64,000 nt of DNA from Amycolatopsis viridis (GCF_011758765.1 NZ_JAANOU010000001.1:3038001-3102000); one strand, 5' to 3'. Positions 1-8,364 are shown, counted from the stretch's first letter. The notes: generated from the letters alone by a model not told the origin. A program made the numbers and translations.

Positions 1-1
1 C

Positions 2-310
2 GGCGAGAAGACCGCGGCGAAGCTGATCACCCGGTTCGGGTCGCTGGAGGGCCTGCTCACCGCGGCCGCGCAGGGCGACAAGGACGTGCCGCCGAAGACC
101 CGGGCCAGGCTCGCCGAGGCGCAGGAGTACCTGCGGGTCGCGCCGACCGTCGTGAAAGTGGCCGTCGACGCGCCGGTGTCGGTGTCCGGGCCGGACGAGG
201 TGCCCGCCGCCCCGGCCGATCCCGATCGGGTCCTGCAGCTGGCCGAACGGTGGAACCTGGGCAGTTCGGCCACCCGGCTGGTCAAGGCGCTCACCGCCGC
301 GGCCCGCTGA
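2..310 (+). CDS. 5'-3' exonuclease, C-terminal part (gene cut by window start)
   Basis: Only the last 102 residues are present, read in frame from base 2. They begin GEKTAAKLI, the helix-hairpin-helix signature of the 5'-3' exonuclease / Pol I N-terminal nuclease family, followed by a short tail ending at TGA 308-310. The family removes 5' flaps and RNA primers. The free-standing form sits beside helY in mycobacteria (Rv2090), and helY is also close by here. The stop codon directly abuts the stop codon of the convergent GPP34 gene with no spacer. The catalytic domain lies outside the window. Confidence 0.8.
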   Translation, partial: GEKTAAKLITRFGSLEGLLTAAAQGDKDVPPKTRARLAEAQEYLRVAPTVVKVAVDAPVSVSGPDEVPAAPADPDRVLQLAERWNLGSSATRLVKALTAAAR

Positions 311-949
311 TCACCCGCCGGAGGCAACGGCTGCGCGCTGCGTCTGGATGGCCTTGCGCAGCGCCGTCACCACCGGCTCCACCGGGCGGCTCAGGTCGGC
401 CAGCCGCGCCCGGTACTGGCGCCGTTCGCTCCGGCTGAGCACCGTGCGCAGCTCGGCGGTGCCCGCCAGTGCGCACAACGCACCCAGCCGCGCGTCGATC
501 CGGGACGCGGGTGCCCCGCCGCGGATGACCCGCCGGACCTCCGCCGCCAGCCGGTTGACCTCCTGTGGCCGGCGCAGCGTGATCCGGTGCGCGGGGAACA
601 GCCCGAGCACGCGGTGCGGCTCCACCCTGATGACCCGGTTGCCGGCGAGCTGGTCGCGCACTGCGGGCACCATGCGGCCGGCGCGGCGGGACACCCAGCG
701 CCGCCACGACCGCGGCGACGCGGCGGTGATCTCCGTCAGAACGAGGTCGAGCACCGGGTCCAGCCGGGCGGCGGGGATAGCCGGGGCCGCCTTGCCGTGG
801 TCGTCGGTGAGATGCCCGGCCAGCACCAGGTCGGCCAGTGCCGCGGCCCGCAGGGCGTAGCCCAGTTCGGACCGCGACACCAGGCGGTTCTTGTCCTTGT
901 CGTAGGCCAGCAGGAAGAGCTGCGCGGCCAGGGAGTCAGGTCGGTGCAT
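311..949 (-). CDS. GPP34 (GOLPH3/Vps74-like) family protein
   Basis: The product is 212 aa. It opens [15 protein letters not shown] and has an N-terminal helical segment rich in Leu/Ala, followed by regularly spaced Leu/Arg helices, as in bacterial GPP34 proteins. Eukaryotic members bind phosphatidylinositol 4-phosphate at the Golgi; bacterial members are common in actinomycetes and have no settled function, so a membrane-associated role is inference. The ATG at 947-949 overlaps the end of the upstream ribbon-helix-helix gene by 14 bp, which suggests translational coupling. It is the last gene of an SPFH - RHH - GPP34 operon. Family assignment rests on overall pattern, not on a catalytic motif. 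Confidence 0.72.
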   Translation of the reverse strand: MHRPDSLAAQLFLLAYDKDKNRLVSRSELGYALRAAALADLVLAGHLTDDHGKAAPAIPAARLDPVLDLVLTEITAASPRSWRRWVSRRAGRMVPAVRDQLAGNRVIRVEPHRVLGLFPAHRITLRRPQEVNRLAAEVRRVIRGGAPASRIDARLGALCALAGTAELRTVLSRSERRQYRARLADLSRPVEPVVTALRKAIQTQRAAVASGG

Positions 950-1151
950 CGTCGTCCTCTTTCCGGGGGCGTCCCCGCGGGCGCATCCGGCCCACCTCAC
1001 GGGGCAGCCGGCCGGCGTCGGCGAGTGCCTTGCGCAGCAGGAACTCGATTTGCGCGTTGGTGCTGCGCAGCTCGTCCCCGGCCCAGCGCGCCAGCGCGTC
1101 GTGCACGGCCGGGTCGAGCCGCAGCAGGATCTTCTTCCGGTCGGCCGGCAT
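936..1151 (-). CDS. Small ribbon-helix-helix (Arc/MetJ-type) DNA-binding protein
   Basis: This 71-aa protein starts [20 protein letters not shown], a typical RHH beta strand followed by helix A. A second helix around [14 protein letters not shown] resembles Arc-family repressors, and the tail is basic then acidic. Its ATG (1149-1151) lies immediately next to the stop codon of the SPFH gene (1152-1154), so the two are almost certainly co-transcribed. RHH proteins bind short palindromes as dimers; the palindrome at 2091-2102 in the operon promoter is a plausible self-operator, which is inference. No toxin partner is recognisable nearby. Confidence 0.75.
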   Translation of the reverse strand: MPADRKKILLRLDPAVHDALARWAGDELRSTNAQIEFLLRKALADAGRLPREVGRMRPRGRPRKEDDDAPT

Positions 1152-2045
1152 CTACTGGTACAGCGTCCCGGTGTTGACCACCGGCTGCGCGTCGCGGTCA
1201 CCGACGAGGACGACGAGGAGGTTGCTCACCATCGTCGCCTTGCGTTCCTCGTCCAGGTCGACGACCTCGTGCTCGGCCAGCCGGTCCAGTGCCATCTCCA
1301 CCATCCCGACCGCGCCTTCCACGATGCGCTGGCGCGCGGCGACCACGGCCCCGGCCTGCTGGCGCCGCAGCATCGCCTGCGCGATCTCCGGGGCGTAGGC
1401 CAGGTGCGTGATCCGCGATTCGATGATCTTCACCCCGGCGGACGCGACACGGGCCGCGATCTCCGCGGACAGCTTCCCGGTGATCTCGTCCGCGTTGTCC
1501 CGCAACGACATCCGGTGGTCGTCCGGGGTGTCGTAGGGGTAGGCGTTGGCGATGTGCCGGACCGCGGTCTCGCTCTGGATGGCGACGAACTCCACGAAAT
1601 CGTCCACTTCGAACACCGCCTGGGCGGTGTCGGCGACCTGCCACACGACCACGGCAGCGATCTCGATCGGGTTGCCGTCGGCCTCGTTGACCTTGGCGAC
1701 ACCCGTCTCGTGATTGCGGATGCGGGTGGAGATCTTGCGCCGCTGGGTGAACGGGTTGACCCACTGCAGCCCGGCGGTGCGCAGCGTGCCGACGTAACGG
1801 CCGAGCAACTGCACCACACGCGCCTCTCCCGGCGCCACCGGCGTCAGACCGCAGAGCAGGATCACACCGGCGACCCCGGCGACGACCCCGCCGATCGTCA
1901 TGCCCACTGCCTTGCCGCTGGTGACGAGCAGGATCACGCCGGCAACCAGCAAGACCATCGCCAGCCCCAGCATCGCGAATCCGTTGAGCGCGTTCGCCGG
2001 GCGCTCGCGCGTGCTCGGCGCCGGCATGTCCACGACAGTTTCCAC
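1152..2045 (-). CDS. SPFH/Band 7 domain membrane protein
   Basis: The product is 297 aa. Two hydrophobic segments at about residues 22-42 and 47-66 form an N-terminal hairpin. They are followed by a Band 7/SPFH domain: [18 protein letters not shown], then a core with Trp-Val-Asn-Pro-Phe, then a helical segment ending near residue 245. Proteins of this type oligomerise at membranes and organise microdomains or proteases. The GTG start (2043-2045) follows GAGGGG at suitable spacing. It heads the SPFH-RHH-GPP34 operon and is divergent from the ABC exporter genes. I cannot tell flotillin-like from stomatin/HflK-like function. Confidence 0.85.
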   Translation of the reverse strand: METVVDMPAPSTRERPANALNGFAMLGLAMVLLVAGVILLVTSGKAVGMTIGGVVAGVAGVILLCGLTPVAPGEARVVQLLGRYVGTLRTAGLQWVNPFTQRRKISTRIRNHETGVAKVNEADGNPIEIAAVVVWQVADTAQAVFEVDDFVEFVAIQSETAVRHIANAYPYDTPDDHRMSLRDNADEITGKLSAEIAARVASAGVKIIESRITHLAYAPEIAQAMLRRQQAGAVVAARQRIVEGAVGMVEMALDRLAEHEVVDLDEERKATMVSNLLVVLVGDRDAQPVVNTGTLYQ

Positions 2046-2090
2046 GTGGTTCCCCTCGATTCCCTTGTTCCGATGGCCTTAGTGTAGCAT

Positions 2091-2102
2091 TGTGATATCA
2101 CA
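2091..2102. promoter_or_regulatory. Perfect palindrome TGTGATATCACA between divergent operons
   Basis: TGTGATATCACA is a perfect 12-bp palindrome in the 81-bp gap between the SPFH operon and the ABC exporter. Each side carries a candidate -10: TAGCAT (2085-2090) for the plus strand and TACACT, read on the minus strand, for the SPFH operon. Its position fits an operator controlling one or both operons. It resembles a CRP site in its arms but has a 2-bp rather than a 6-bp spacer. The co-encoded RHH protein is the obvious candidate ligand. Confidence 0.5.
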
Positions 2103-2126
2103 TTTTCTACGAGTGGAGGGGGCGAA

Positions 2127-3038
2127 GTGGCGGACAGGCAACTGGAGATCGACGGCTTGACCAAGCGGTACGGCGCGAGAACGGCGTTGTCAGACATGAC
2201 CTTCGAGGTCCGCGCGGGCGAGCTGTTCGGGTTCGTGGGCAGCAACGGCGCGGGCAAGACCACGACGATGCGGATCGTGCTGGGGGTCCTCGCGGCCGAT
2301 GCGGGTCAGGTGCGCTGGGACGGCGCGCCGGTGACGTTGCAGACGCGCAACCACATCGGGTACATGCCCGAGGAGCGCGGCCTCTACCCGAAGATGAAGG
2401 TCGGCGAGCAGCTGGTCTACCTGGCCCGGCTGCACGGCATGTCGGCCGCCGCGGCCCGCCGGTCGGTGGAGACGTGGACCGAGCGGCTCGGCGTGGCGGC
2501 CCGCCGCGACGACGAGGTGCAGAAGCTGAGCCTGGGCAACCAGCAACGCGTGCAGCTCGCCGCCGCACTGGTGCACGACCCGGCGATCCTGGTGCTCGAC
2601 GAACCGTTCTCCGGGCTCGACCCGGTCGCGGTCGACGTGATGAGCCAGGTGCTGCGGGAGAAGGCCGCCGAGGGTGTGCCGGTGGTGTTCTCGAGTCACC
2701 AGCTGGACCTGGTCGAGCGGTTGTGCGACCGGATCGGCATCGTGCGCGACGGGCACATGGTCGCCTGCGGCGCGGTCGAGGAGCTGCAGGCGGGGTCCGC
2801 GGTGCGGCTGCTGGTCGATGCGCCGGCGGCGCCGGCGGGCTGGGCGGACGGGCTGGCCGGGGTGACCGTGGTGCGACAGGCCGGAAGCCGCACCGAACTG
2901 GAACTCGGCGAAGGCGCCGACGATCAAACCGTGCTCCGCGCGGCGCTGGCGACCGGGCCGGTGCACGAATTCGCGCGGCACCGCCCATCGCTGACCGAGT
3001 TGTTCCGGCACGTCGTGACTGAGGAGGTGGCGGCATGA
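2127..3038 (+). CDS. ABC exporter ATP-binding subunit
   Basis: The product is 303 aa. Walker A (GSNGAGKTT, residues 38-46), a variant signature LSLGNQQ (134-140) and Walker B ILVLDEP (154-160) are all present, followed by a His switch (SSHQLDL). The C-terminal extension is of the DUF4162 kind found in NatA-like exporters. The GTG start at 2127 is preceded by a purine-rich GGAGGGGG. The stop overlaps the ATG of the permease gene (ATGA), so the two subunits are translationally coupled. Substrate is unknown; related NatAB pairs export sodium, and others export peptides or drugs. Confidence 0.93.
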   Translation: MADRQLEIDGLTKRYGARTALSDMTFEVRAGELFGFVGSNGAGKTTTMRIVLGVLAADAGQVRWDGAPVTLQTRNHIGYMPEERGLYPKMKVGEQLVYLARLHGMSAAAARRSVETWTERLGVAARRDDEVQKLSLGNQQRVQLAAALVHDPAILVLDEPFSGLDPVAVDVMSQVLREKAAEGVPVVFSSHQLDLVERLCDRIGIVRDGHMVACGAVEELQAGSAVRLLVDAPAAPAGWADGLAGVTVVRQAGSRTELELGEGADDQTVLRAALATGPVHEFARHRPSLTELFRHVVTEEVAA

Positions 3039-4243
3039 CCGCACCGGGCAGGGACCAGAGCAGCTGGGCCGGGGTTTCGCTGATCGCCTCGCGCGAGATC
3101 GGCATCCGGTTGCGGTCCAAGGCCTACCGGCTGAGCACGCTCGCACTGCTGATCGTGATCATCGGGTTCACCGTCGTGATGAAGCTGATCGGCGGGAACG
3201 GCGCCGACAGCACGATCGGGGTCACCGGCGCGACCTCGGCGCTGACCGCGCCCATGCAGGCCGCCGCTGCCGCGGTCGGCGAGACGGTCGAGATGAAGAC
3301 CGTGCCCGACGAGGCCACCGGCGAGGCGCAGCTGCGCGACGGCGACCTGGACGTGCTGCTGGTCGGCGACGGCACCCGCGTGCAGGCCGTGGTGAAGAAG
3401 GACCTGGACGACAAGGCACGCACGGCGCTGGAGCTGCTCGCGAGCCGTCTCGCACTGGACCAGCAGATCGCCGGCCTGGGCGGGGACCCGGTGCAGGTCA
3501 ACGCCGCGGTCGCGCACGCGGGCGTGGAGGTGCGGCCGCTGGAGCAGCCCTACCCCTACAACTCGCAGCAGCTGGTGCTGGGGATCGTCGCCGGCGTGCT
3601 GATCTACCTGTCGCTGATGCTCAACGGGCAGTCGGTGGCGCAGGGTGTGGTCGAGGAGAAGACCAGCCGGGTGGTCGAGCTGCTGCTGGCCACGGTGCGG
3701 CCGTGGCAGCTGATGACCGGCAAGGTGCTGGGCATCGGCGCGGTCGGGCTGATCCAGATGCTGGCGATCGGTGTGGTGGGCATCGTCGCGGGGCTCGCGA
3801 CCGGGGTGCTGACGATCTCGGTGTCCGCTGCCGCGGGCACGGTAGTGTGGCTGATCGTGTGGTACCTGCTCGGGTTCCTGATGTACTCCATCGTGTTCGC
3901 CGGGCTCGGTGCCCTGGTGTCGCGGCAGGAGGACGTCGGCGGGGCGATCACCCCGGCGCTGTTCTTCGTCATCGCCGGATACGTCGTGGGAATCTCCGTG
4001 CTGCCGACCGACCCGGGCAGCAGGCTGGTGGCGATCCTGTCGGTGATCCCGGTGTTCGCGCCGACGCTGATGCCCATGCGGCTGGCGATGGGCGGGGTGG
4101 CGCCGTGGGAGGCGATTCTGTCCGTCGGGCTGGTGGTGGCGCTGATCCCGGCGCTGGTGTGGCTGTCGGCGCGGATCTACCGCAACGCCGTGCTGCGCAC
4201 CGGGGCGAAGGTGCGCATCCGGGAAGCGCTGCGCGCGGCCTGA
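3035..4243 (+). CDS. ABC-2 type exporter permease (NatB-like)
   Basis: The product is 402 aa. One membrane helix near residues 30-50 is followed by a large extracytoplasmic domain of about 120 residues. A C-terminal bundle of about five helices begins near residue 175. The sequence EEKTSRVVELLLATVRPWQLMTGKVLG in the first cytoplasmic loop is the hallmark of the ABC-2/NatB family (quoted over two pieces: EEKTSRVVELLLATVR and PWQLMTGKVLG). It overlaps the ATPase gene by 4 bp. A strong hairpin follows 50 bp downstream and would end this transcript. Confidence 0.92.
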   Translation: MTAPGRDQSSWAGVSLIASREIGIRLRSKAYRLSTLALLIVIIGFTVVMKLIGGNGADSTIGVTGATSALTAPMQAAAAAVGETVEMKTVPDEATGEAQLRDGDLDVLLVGDGTRVQAVVKKDLDDKARTALELLASRLALDQQIAGLGGDPVQVNAAVAHAGVEVRPLEQPYPYNSQQLVLGIVAGVLIYLSLMLNGQSVAQGVVEEKTSRVVELLLATVRPWQLMTGKVLGIGAVGLIQMLAIGVVGIVAGLATGVLTISVSAAAGTVVWLIVWYLLGFLMYSIVFAGLGALVSRQEDVGGAITPALFFVIAGYVVGISVLPTDPGSRLVAILSVIPVFAPTLMPMRLAMGGVAPWEAILSVGLVVALIPALVWLSARIYRNAVLRTGAKVRIREALRAA

Positions 4244-4295
4244 GGCCGCAAGAACGGAGAAGACCGGCGGGCCGGGGACGGCTAGGGTCGGAGCT

Positions 4296-4327
4296 CAGCC
4301 GGCCCCGCCTGGGGGCGGGGCCGGCTG
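4296..4327 (+). terminator. Strong hairpin terminator after the ABC exporter operon
   Basis: A perfect 14-bp inverted repeat (cagccggccccgcc and its complement) with a tggg loop lies about 50 bp after the permease stop. It lacks a T-tract, as is usual for actinobacterial hairpin terminators. It also falls inside the tail of the minus-strand hydrolase remnant described next. Confidence 0.7.
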
Positions 4328-4425
4328 TCCGGGCCCGGCGCGAAGCGGGCCAGGGTGCTTCGGAGCGCGTCGGCGAACGCTTCGGGCTGGAACGTGAAGC
4401 CGAGGTGGTTCCCCGGTACTACGGC
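4328..4425 (-). pseudogene. Remnant: C-terminus of an alpha/beta hydrolase
   Basis: Read on the minus strand, about 30 codons encode VVPGNHLGFTFQPEAFADAL followed by RSTLARF. This looks like the closing His-loop and last helix of an alpha/beta hydrolase, with the typical H-L-G-F...QPE-FA-AL pattern. Upstream of this stretch the minus-strand frame no longer resembles a hydrolase, and the plus strand instead carries another hydrolase fragment. The frame runs on through the terminator hairpin to TAG at 4282. I read it as a broken gene end; short length keeps confidence moderate. Confidence 0.4.
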
Positions 4426-4939
4426 GTCCCGGACAGCTCTCTGCGTGAGCTGGTCGCCTACTGGCGGGACGGCTACGACTGGCGCAAGGCCGAGGCCGCC
4501 ATCCACGCCTACGAGCACCACCAGGTGACCGCCGACGGCGTCCCGATGCGCTTCATGCGTAAGCCGGGCGGCGGACCACGGCCCATCTCGTTGATCCTCA
4601 CCCATGGCTGGCCGTGGACCTTCTGGCACTGGTTGATCGACCCGCCCGCCGACCCGGCCGCCTCCGGCGGTGACCCCGCGGACGCGTTCGACGTCATCGT
4701 GCCGTCCCTGCCCGGCTTCGGTTTCCCGGACGTCAACTTCTGGAAGGTCGCAGATCTCTGGCACACCCTGATGACCGAAACTCTGGGCTACCAGAAGTAC
4801 GCCGCCGGGGGCTGCGACATAGTGGTTCGATCACGTCAACGTCACCGCGCACGACCACGGCGGCCACTTCATCCCGCGGGAGAACCCGGACGCCTGGGTG
4901 AACGACCTGCGCCGCACCTTCCACGGCCGCCGGCCCTGA
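4410..4939 (+). pseudogene. Epoxide hydrolase remnant with large internal deletion and frameshift
   Basis: The plus strand reads VPDSSLRELVAYWRDGYDWR, then an EHN-type stretch with LILTHGWPWTFWHW (the oxyanion-hole HGWP motif) and DVIVPSLPGFGFPD, up to GYQKYAAGGCDIV. This is the N-terminal half of a microsomal-type epoxide hydrolase. It then jumps, in another frame, to FDHVNVTAHDHGGHFIPREN followed by PDAWVNDLRRTF and TGA at 4937-4939, which is the extreme C-terminus containing the catalytic His. The nucleophile Asp and cap region are missing and there is no proper start, so the gene is dead. Confidence 0.75.
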
Positions 4940-5016
4940 CACTCTGCAGACCTGGACGACGCGGGCCGTGGGTTCGACGACGTCCAGCCGTCCTGACCGC
5001 CGGGGGCGCGGAGGTG

Positions 5017-6216
5017 TCAGAATCCGGTGCCGCACCAGGGCGGAACCGCCGTGACGAACAGCGTGTCGGCGTGGGGCAGCGCAGCCGGGTCGGCCACGTC
5101 GATGCGCCCGATCGCGGCGAGCGTGCTGGGCCGGGCGTCGCCGAGGTAGAGCATCGCCAGGGTCTCCGGGGTCACCCGCAGGTCCGCCGCGGCCGTGGTG
5201 CTCCGCGTCCCCGTGGGCGAAAGGCGGTAGCGGCCGGTGTTGCCGGGCAGTTGCGGGTCGGTCACCTCGATCACGACCGGCTCCCCCGGTCCCCAGCTCC
5301 GGGCGGCGAGCGCGGCGGGCACGTCGACCAGCCGGAGCCACGTGTCGTCGTCCACACCGGTGACCGCGCAGGCGCGCGGGTCGGTGAGCATCGCACCGGC
5401 CGGCTCGTCCAACGGCCGCCCCGGCGCATGGACTTCGGAGACGAGGTCCACCCGCAGCAGGAACCGCCAGAGCCCGGCGGCCGCGGCGGTGTTCGTGGCG
5501 TGCAGGTCCTGCACGACGAGCGCGGCGCCGCGATTGGGGTGGTCGAACGTGCGCCGGGCCTCGGTGCGGTAGAGCACGAAACCGTCGTCGCCGCGCGGTC
5601 CGGTGTGGACGGCGACCTGGTGTTCGCCGATCAGTCGCTCGCGCGCGTGGGCCCACCACACCTCGGGCCGCTCGATCATGCCGGGCCGGGTCAAGCCCAT
5701 TTCCGCGTACAGCCCGGGCAGCAGTTCGCGTGCCTCCGCCGTGGTGAGCAAGCGGACGGTCCCGCCGGCGGGCGCATCGTCGCGGAAGGCGGTCGGCGTG
5801 ATGCGCACGGTCTTGCCGCGGGTGGCGGCGCCGTAACCGAAGCGGCCGTAGATGGTCGCCTCGCTGGCGTGCAGGGTGGCCAGCACGTCACCACGGCGGC
5901 CGCAGTCCGCCAGCTGGGCGGCCATCAACGCGGTCAGGACACCGCGTCGCGTGTGATCGGCCCGCACCGCGACCCCGTCCACAGCCGCGGCGGGAAGCGT
6001 TTTCCCGCCGGGCACGGCGAGACGGGCGGCGAAGGAGCCCGCGACACCCACCACCTGCTCACCGGTGAACGCGCCGAACCGGCGCTCGGCCGGGAAGGAC
6101 GCTGCCCGGCGCCGCCACAACTCGTCGGTGACGGTGACGTGCAAGGCGCGGCCGAGCACCTCGAACGCCGCCCGTTCCTCCCCCGCCGCCAGGGCCCGGA
6201 TCTCGTAGCCGGTCAT
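5017..6216 (-). CDS. Eis-family GNAT N-acetyltransferase (copy 1)
   Basis: The product is 399 aa, the usual size for Eis. It has an N-terminal GNAT domain with the acetyl-CoA loop motif VRADHTRRGVLTALM and then ASEATIYGRFGYG. A second GNAT-like fold follows, then an SCP2-like C-terminal domain ending ...TAVPPWCGTGF. Eis enzymes use the C-terminal carboxylate in catalysis and acetylate amines such as aminoglycosides, polyamines or protein lysines; the substrate here is unknown. The ATG (6214-6216) overlaps the stop of the upstream DUF4333 lipoprotein gene, so the pair is coupled. A paralogue with the same neighbour lies at 6603-7802. Confidence 0.88.
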   Translation of the reverse strand: MTGYEIRALAAGEERAAFEVLGRALHVTVTDELWRRRAASFPAERRFGAFTGEQVVGVAGSFAARLAVPGGKTLPAAAVDGVAVRADHTRRGVLTALMAAQLADCGRRGDVLATLHASEATIYGRFGYGAATRGKTVRITPTAFRDDAPAGGTVRLLTTAEARELLPGLYAEMGLTRPGMIERPEVWWAHARERLIGEHQVAVHTGPRGDDGFVLYRTEARRTFDHPNRGAALVVQDLHATNTAAAAGLWRFLLRVDLVSEVHAPGRPLDEPAGAMLTDPRACAVTGVDDDTWLRLVDVPAALAARSWGPGEPVVIEVTDPQLPGNTGRYRLSPTGTRSTTAAADLRVTPETLAMLYLGDARPSTLAAIGRIDVADPAALPHADTLFVTAVPPWCGTGF

Positions 6217-6578
6217 GGCTTCGGCTGGGAGACCTCGTAGCCGCCGGCCGCGTCACGCACGGTGATCGTCACCTTCTCCTCCCTCCCGGCGATGTCCACA
6301 GTGCACTCGAACGTGCGGCCGGGGACGACGTCCTGGTCTGCCGGGCAGGACACGTCGCCGACTTCGGTGACGAGGTAGGACTCGGTGAGCACGCGCCGCA
6401 CCCCGTCCTGCACATGGGCGGGGTCGAACACCCGCCGCACCGGGGTCAGCGGCGGCGGGGACGAGGTGACGACCACAGGGGCCGGGGTCGACGGTGCTGG
6501 GGCGGGCGGTGCGGGCGGCGCACTGTCGCATCCGGACAGCACGAGGGTGCCGCAGACGAGCACCAGCGTGATCCGCAC
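6213..6578 (-). CDS. DUF4333 lipoprotein
   Basis: The product is 121 aa. It has a short hydrophobic signal ending in lipobox LSGC (Cys16), a Pro/Ala/Thr-rich linker, and a DUF4333 domain with VGDVSCPADQDVVPGRTFEC and a strand pattern ending VTITVRDAAGGYEV. The two domain Cys residues (one in each half) probably form a disulfide. It is predicted to sit on the outer face of the membrane. GTG start at 6576-6578 with a purine-rich leader. It overlaps the Eis gene by 4 bp. A DUF4333 gene also precedes the second Eis copy. Confidence 0.85.
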   Translation of the reverse strand: MRITLVLVCGTLVLSGCDSAPPAPPAPAPSTPAPVVVTSSPPPLTPVRRVFDPAHVQDGVRRVLTESYLVTEVGDVSCPADQDVVPGRTFECTVDIAGREEKVTITVRDAAGGYEVSQPKP

Positions 6579-6602
6579 CGATCACCCCCCGGGACAGGCT
6601 TG

Positions 6603-7802
6603 TCAGAAGTGTGTACCACACCACGCCGGGACCGGCGTGGTGAACAACCGGTCGGCCCGCTCCAGCCCGGACGCGCTCGTCGCCCGGATCCGCCCCGCCC
6701 CCGCCAGCAGGGACGGCCGCCACGCGCCGAGGTAGATCATGGCCAGCGCGTCCACGTCCAGCCGCAGATCGGCCGTCTTGTCGGTGCGGTGCACCCCGTC
6801 GGGCGAAACCCGGTAGCGCCCGGAGTTGGCCGCCAGCACCGGGTCGGCCACCTCCAGCACGACCGGCTCACCCGTGTACCCGCGCGCACCCAGCGCCGCG
6901 GGCACGTCGACCAGCCGCAGCCACAGCTCGTCCCCGCCGCCGGTGTCGCGCACCGCGCGGATATCGGTGAACAGCAGCTCGACCGGCTCGTCCACCGGGC
7001 GCTCGTCGGCCCGGATGGTGTCGACGAGGTCCACGCCGAGCAGGTAGCGCCACAGCCCGGTGAACGCCTCGTCGGTGGCGGTCTCCAGGCCGATGACGTC
7101 CAACGTGGCCGGCTCGGACCAGTGCTTGCGTTCCACCTTGTAGACGACGTAGCCGTCGGGGCCCTCGCTGCCGTGGTGCACGGCCGTCACGACCGGGCTC
7201 GTCGCCTCGCGGGCGTGCCGTTCCCAGCCCGGCCACCAGTACGGTGGCCGGGTCATCATGGCGGGGCGGGGGTGCGGCAGCGCGTCGTACAGCGCCGGCA
7301 GCCGCTCCAGGGCGGTGTCCAGCGACCACAGTTCCACCTGGCCGCCGGCGGGCACCTCGGGGCGGAGCACCGCGCGGCGCCGTTGGATCTCGTAGCTGCG
7401 GCTGCGCGTAGCCACGCCATAACCGAAGCGGTGGTAGATGACGCCTTCGCTGGCCCACAGCGCGGCGAACGGCAGGCCGCGGGCGGCGATGTCGGTGAGC
7501 TGGGTGCGCATGAGCTCGGTGAGAACACCCCGCCGGGTCCGGTCCGGCCGGACCCCGACCCCGGTCACTGCCGCGAGGCCGGCTCGGGCACCACCGGGCA
7601 GGGTCATCTCCGCGTCGAAGGAGCGGGCGGTGCCGATGAGTTCGGTGTCGAACGCGCCGAGCGTGCGGCCGGGCTGGAGCATCCGTTCGGTGATCCGCCA
7701 GGAGTCGTCCGTGGTGGGGACGACGTGGAGGGTGGACCGGAACAGGTCGGCAGCGGCGCGGTGCTCGTCGGGTCGCAACGTCCGCACGGTGTAGTCGGTC
7801 AC
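6603..7802 (-). CDS. Eis-family GNAT N-acetyltransferase (copy 2)
   Basis: This 399-aa protein has the same layout as copy 1: VRPDRTRRGVLTELMRTQL for acetyl-CoA binding, ASEGVIYHRFGYGVA, and the C-terminus ...TPVPAWCGTHF. The two copies are clearly paralogous but divergent in the middle and in the substrate-facing regions, so they probably act on different amines. It lies 24 bp upstream of the DUF4333 lipoprotein gene and 40 bp downstream of a second DUF4333 gene. Together they form two tandem DUF4333-Eis modules on the minus strand. Confidence 0.88.
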   Translation of the reverse strand: MTDYTVRTLRPDEHRAAADLFRSTLHVVPTTDDSWRITERMLQPGRTLGAFDTELIGTARSFDAEMTLPGGARAGLAAVTGVGVRPDRTRRGVLTELMRTQLTDIAARGLPFAALWASEGVIYHRFGYGVATRSRSYEIQRRRAVLRPEVPAGGQVELWSLDTALERLPALYDALPHPRPAMMTRPPYWWPGWERHAREATSPVVTAVHHGSEGPDGYVVYKVERKHWSEPATLDVIGLETATDEAFTGLWRYLLGVDLVDTIRADERPVDEPVELLFTDIRAVRDTGGGDELWLRLVDVPAALGARGYTGEPVVLEVADPVLAANSGRYRVSPDGVHRTDKTADLRLDVDALAMIYLGAWRPSLLAGAGRIRATSASGLERADRLFTTPVPAWCGTHF

Positions 7803-7842
7803 CCCGCGATCGTCGCGGACCGGGCGGCGGCGCGCCAGCCAA

Positions 7843-8364
7843 TTACCGGGGGTAGGCGACCTCGTAGTCGGCGGCGGTGTTCTTGATGGTGATCTGCACG
7901 GTCTTGCCCTGGCCGTTGATCACCGCCGCACAGGTGAACGTGGCGCCCGCGGTCACCTTCTGGCCGGCCGGGCACTGCACGTCGCTGACACCGGTGAGCT
8001 GGTAGTTGCCGGTCAGGACCTGCTTGACACCGTCCTGCACGGCGGTCTGGCTGAGCTCGGTGCTCTTGAGGAAACCGGGCGCGACGAACGCGGTGACGCA
8101 GAACGCGGCGACCACGACGACCAGCGCGCCGAGCCCGACGGCCAGGCCCTTACCGCGCTTCTTCGGCGGCTGCTGCGGCTGACCGTAGGCGCCCGGGTGC
8201 TGCGGCTGCCCCGGGTACTGCTGGCCGTACTGCGGCTGACCGTATCCGGGCTGCTGGCCGTACTGCGGCTGCTGCGCGTACTGGGGTGGGTGACCGGGGT
8301 GCTGCCCGTACCCGGGCTGCTGGTTCCACTGCTGGGGGTCGGTGCCGCCGTAGGGCGTGCTCAT
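7843..8364 (-). CDS. Gln/Pro/Tyr-rich membrane-anchored DUF4333 protein
   Basis: The product is 173 aa. Residues 1-68 form a low-complexity cytoplasmic tail with repeated QPxYGQ units. A basic stop (KKRGKG) and a single membrane helix (about 72-95) follow. The extracytoplasmic DUF4333 domain has VSDVQCPAGQKVTAGATFTC, parallel to the lipoprotein at 6213. The start ATG at 8362-8364 has AGGAG just upstream. It lies 65 bp downstream of helY and 40 bp upstream of the second Eis gene, so it may be co-transcribed with either. Confidence 0.85.
   Translation of the reverse strand: MSTPYGGTDPQQWNQQPGYGQHPGHPPQYAQQPQYGQQPGYGQPQYGQQYPGQPQHPGAYGQPQQPPKKRGKGLAVGLGALVVVVAAFCVTAFVAPGFLKSTELSQTAVQDGVKQVLTGNYQLTGVSDVQCPAGQKVTAGATFTCAAVINGQGKTVQITIKNTAADYEVAYPR

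Noticed and set aside
2091-2102. A CRP-binding site
   Set aside because: The arms TGTGA and TCACA fit, but the spacer is 2 bp instead of 6 bp.
3703-6240. An 845-codon plus-strand frame across the ABC permease and Eis genes
   Set aside because: Only the stretch around 4410-4830 resembles a protein (epoxide hydrolase remnant); the rest is out-of-frame or antisense to real genes.
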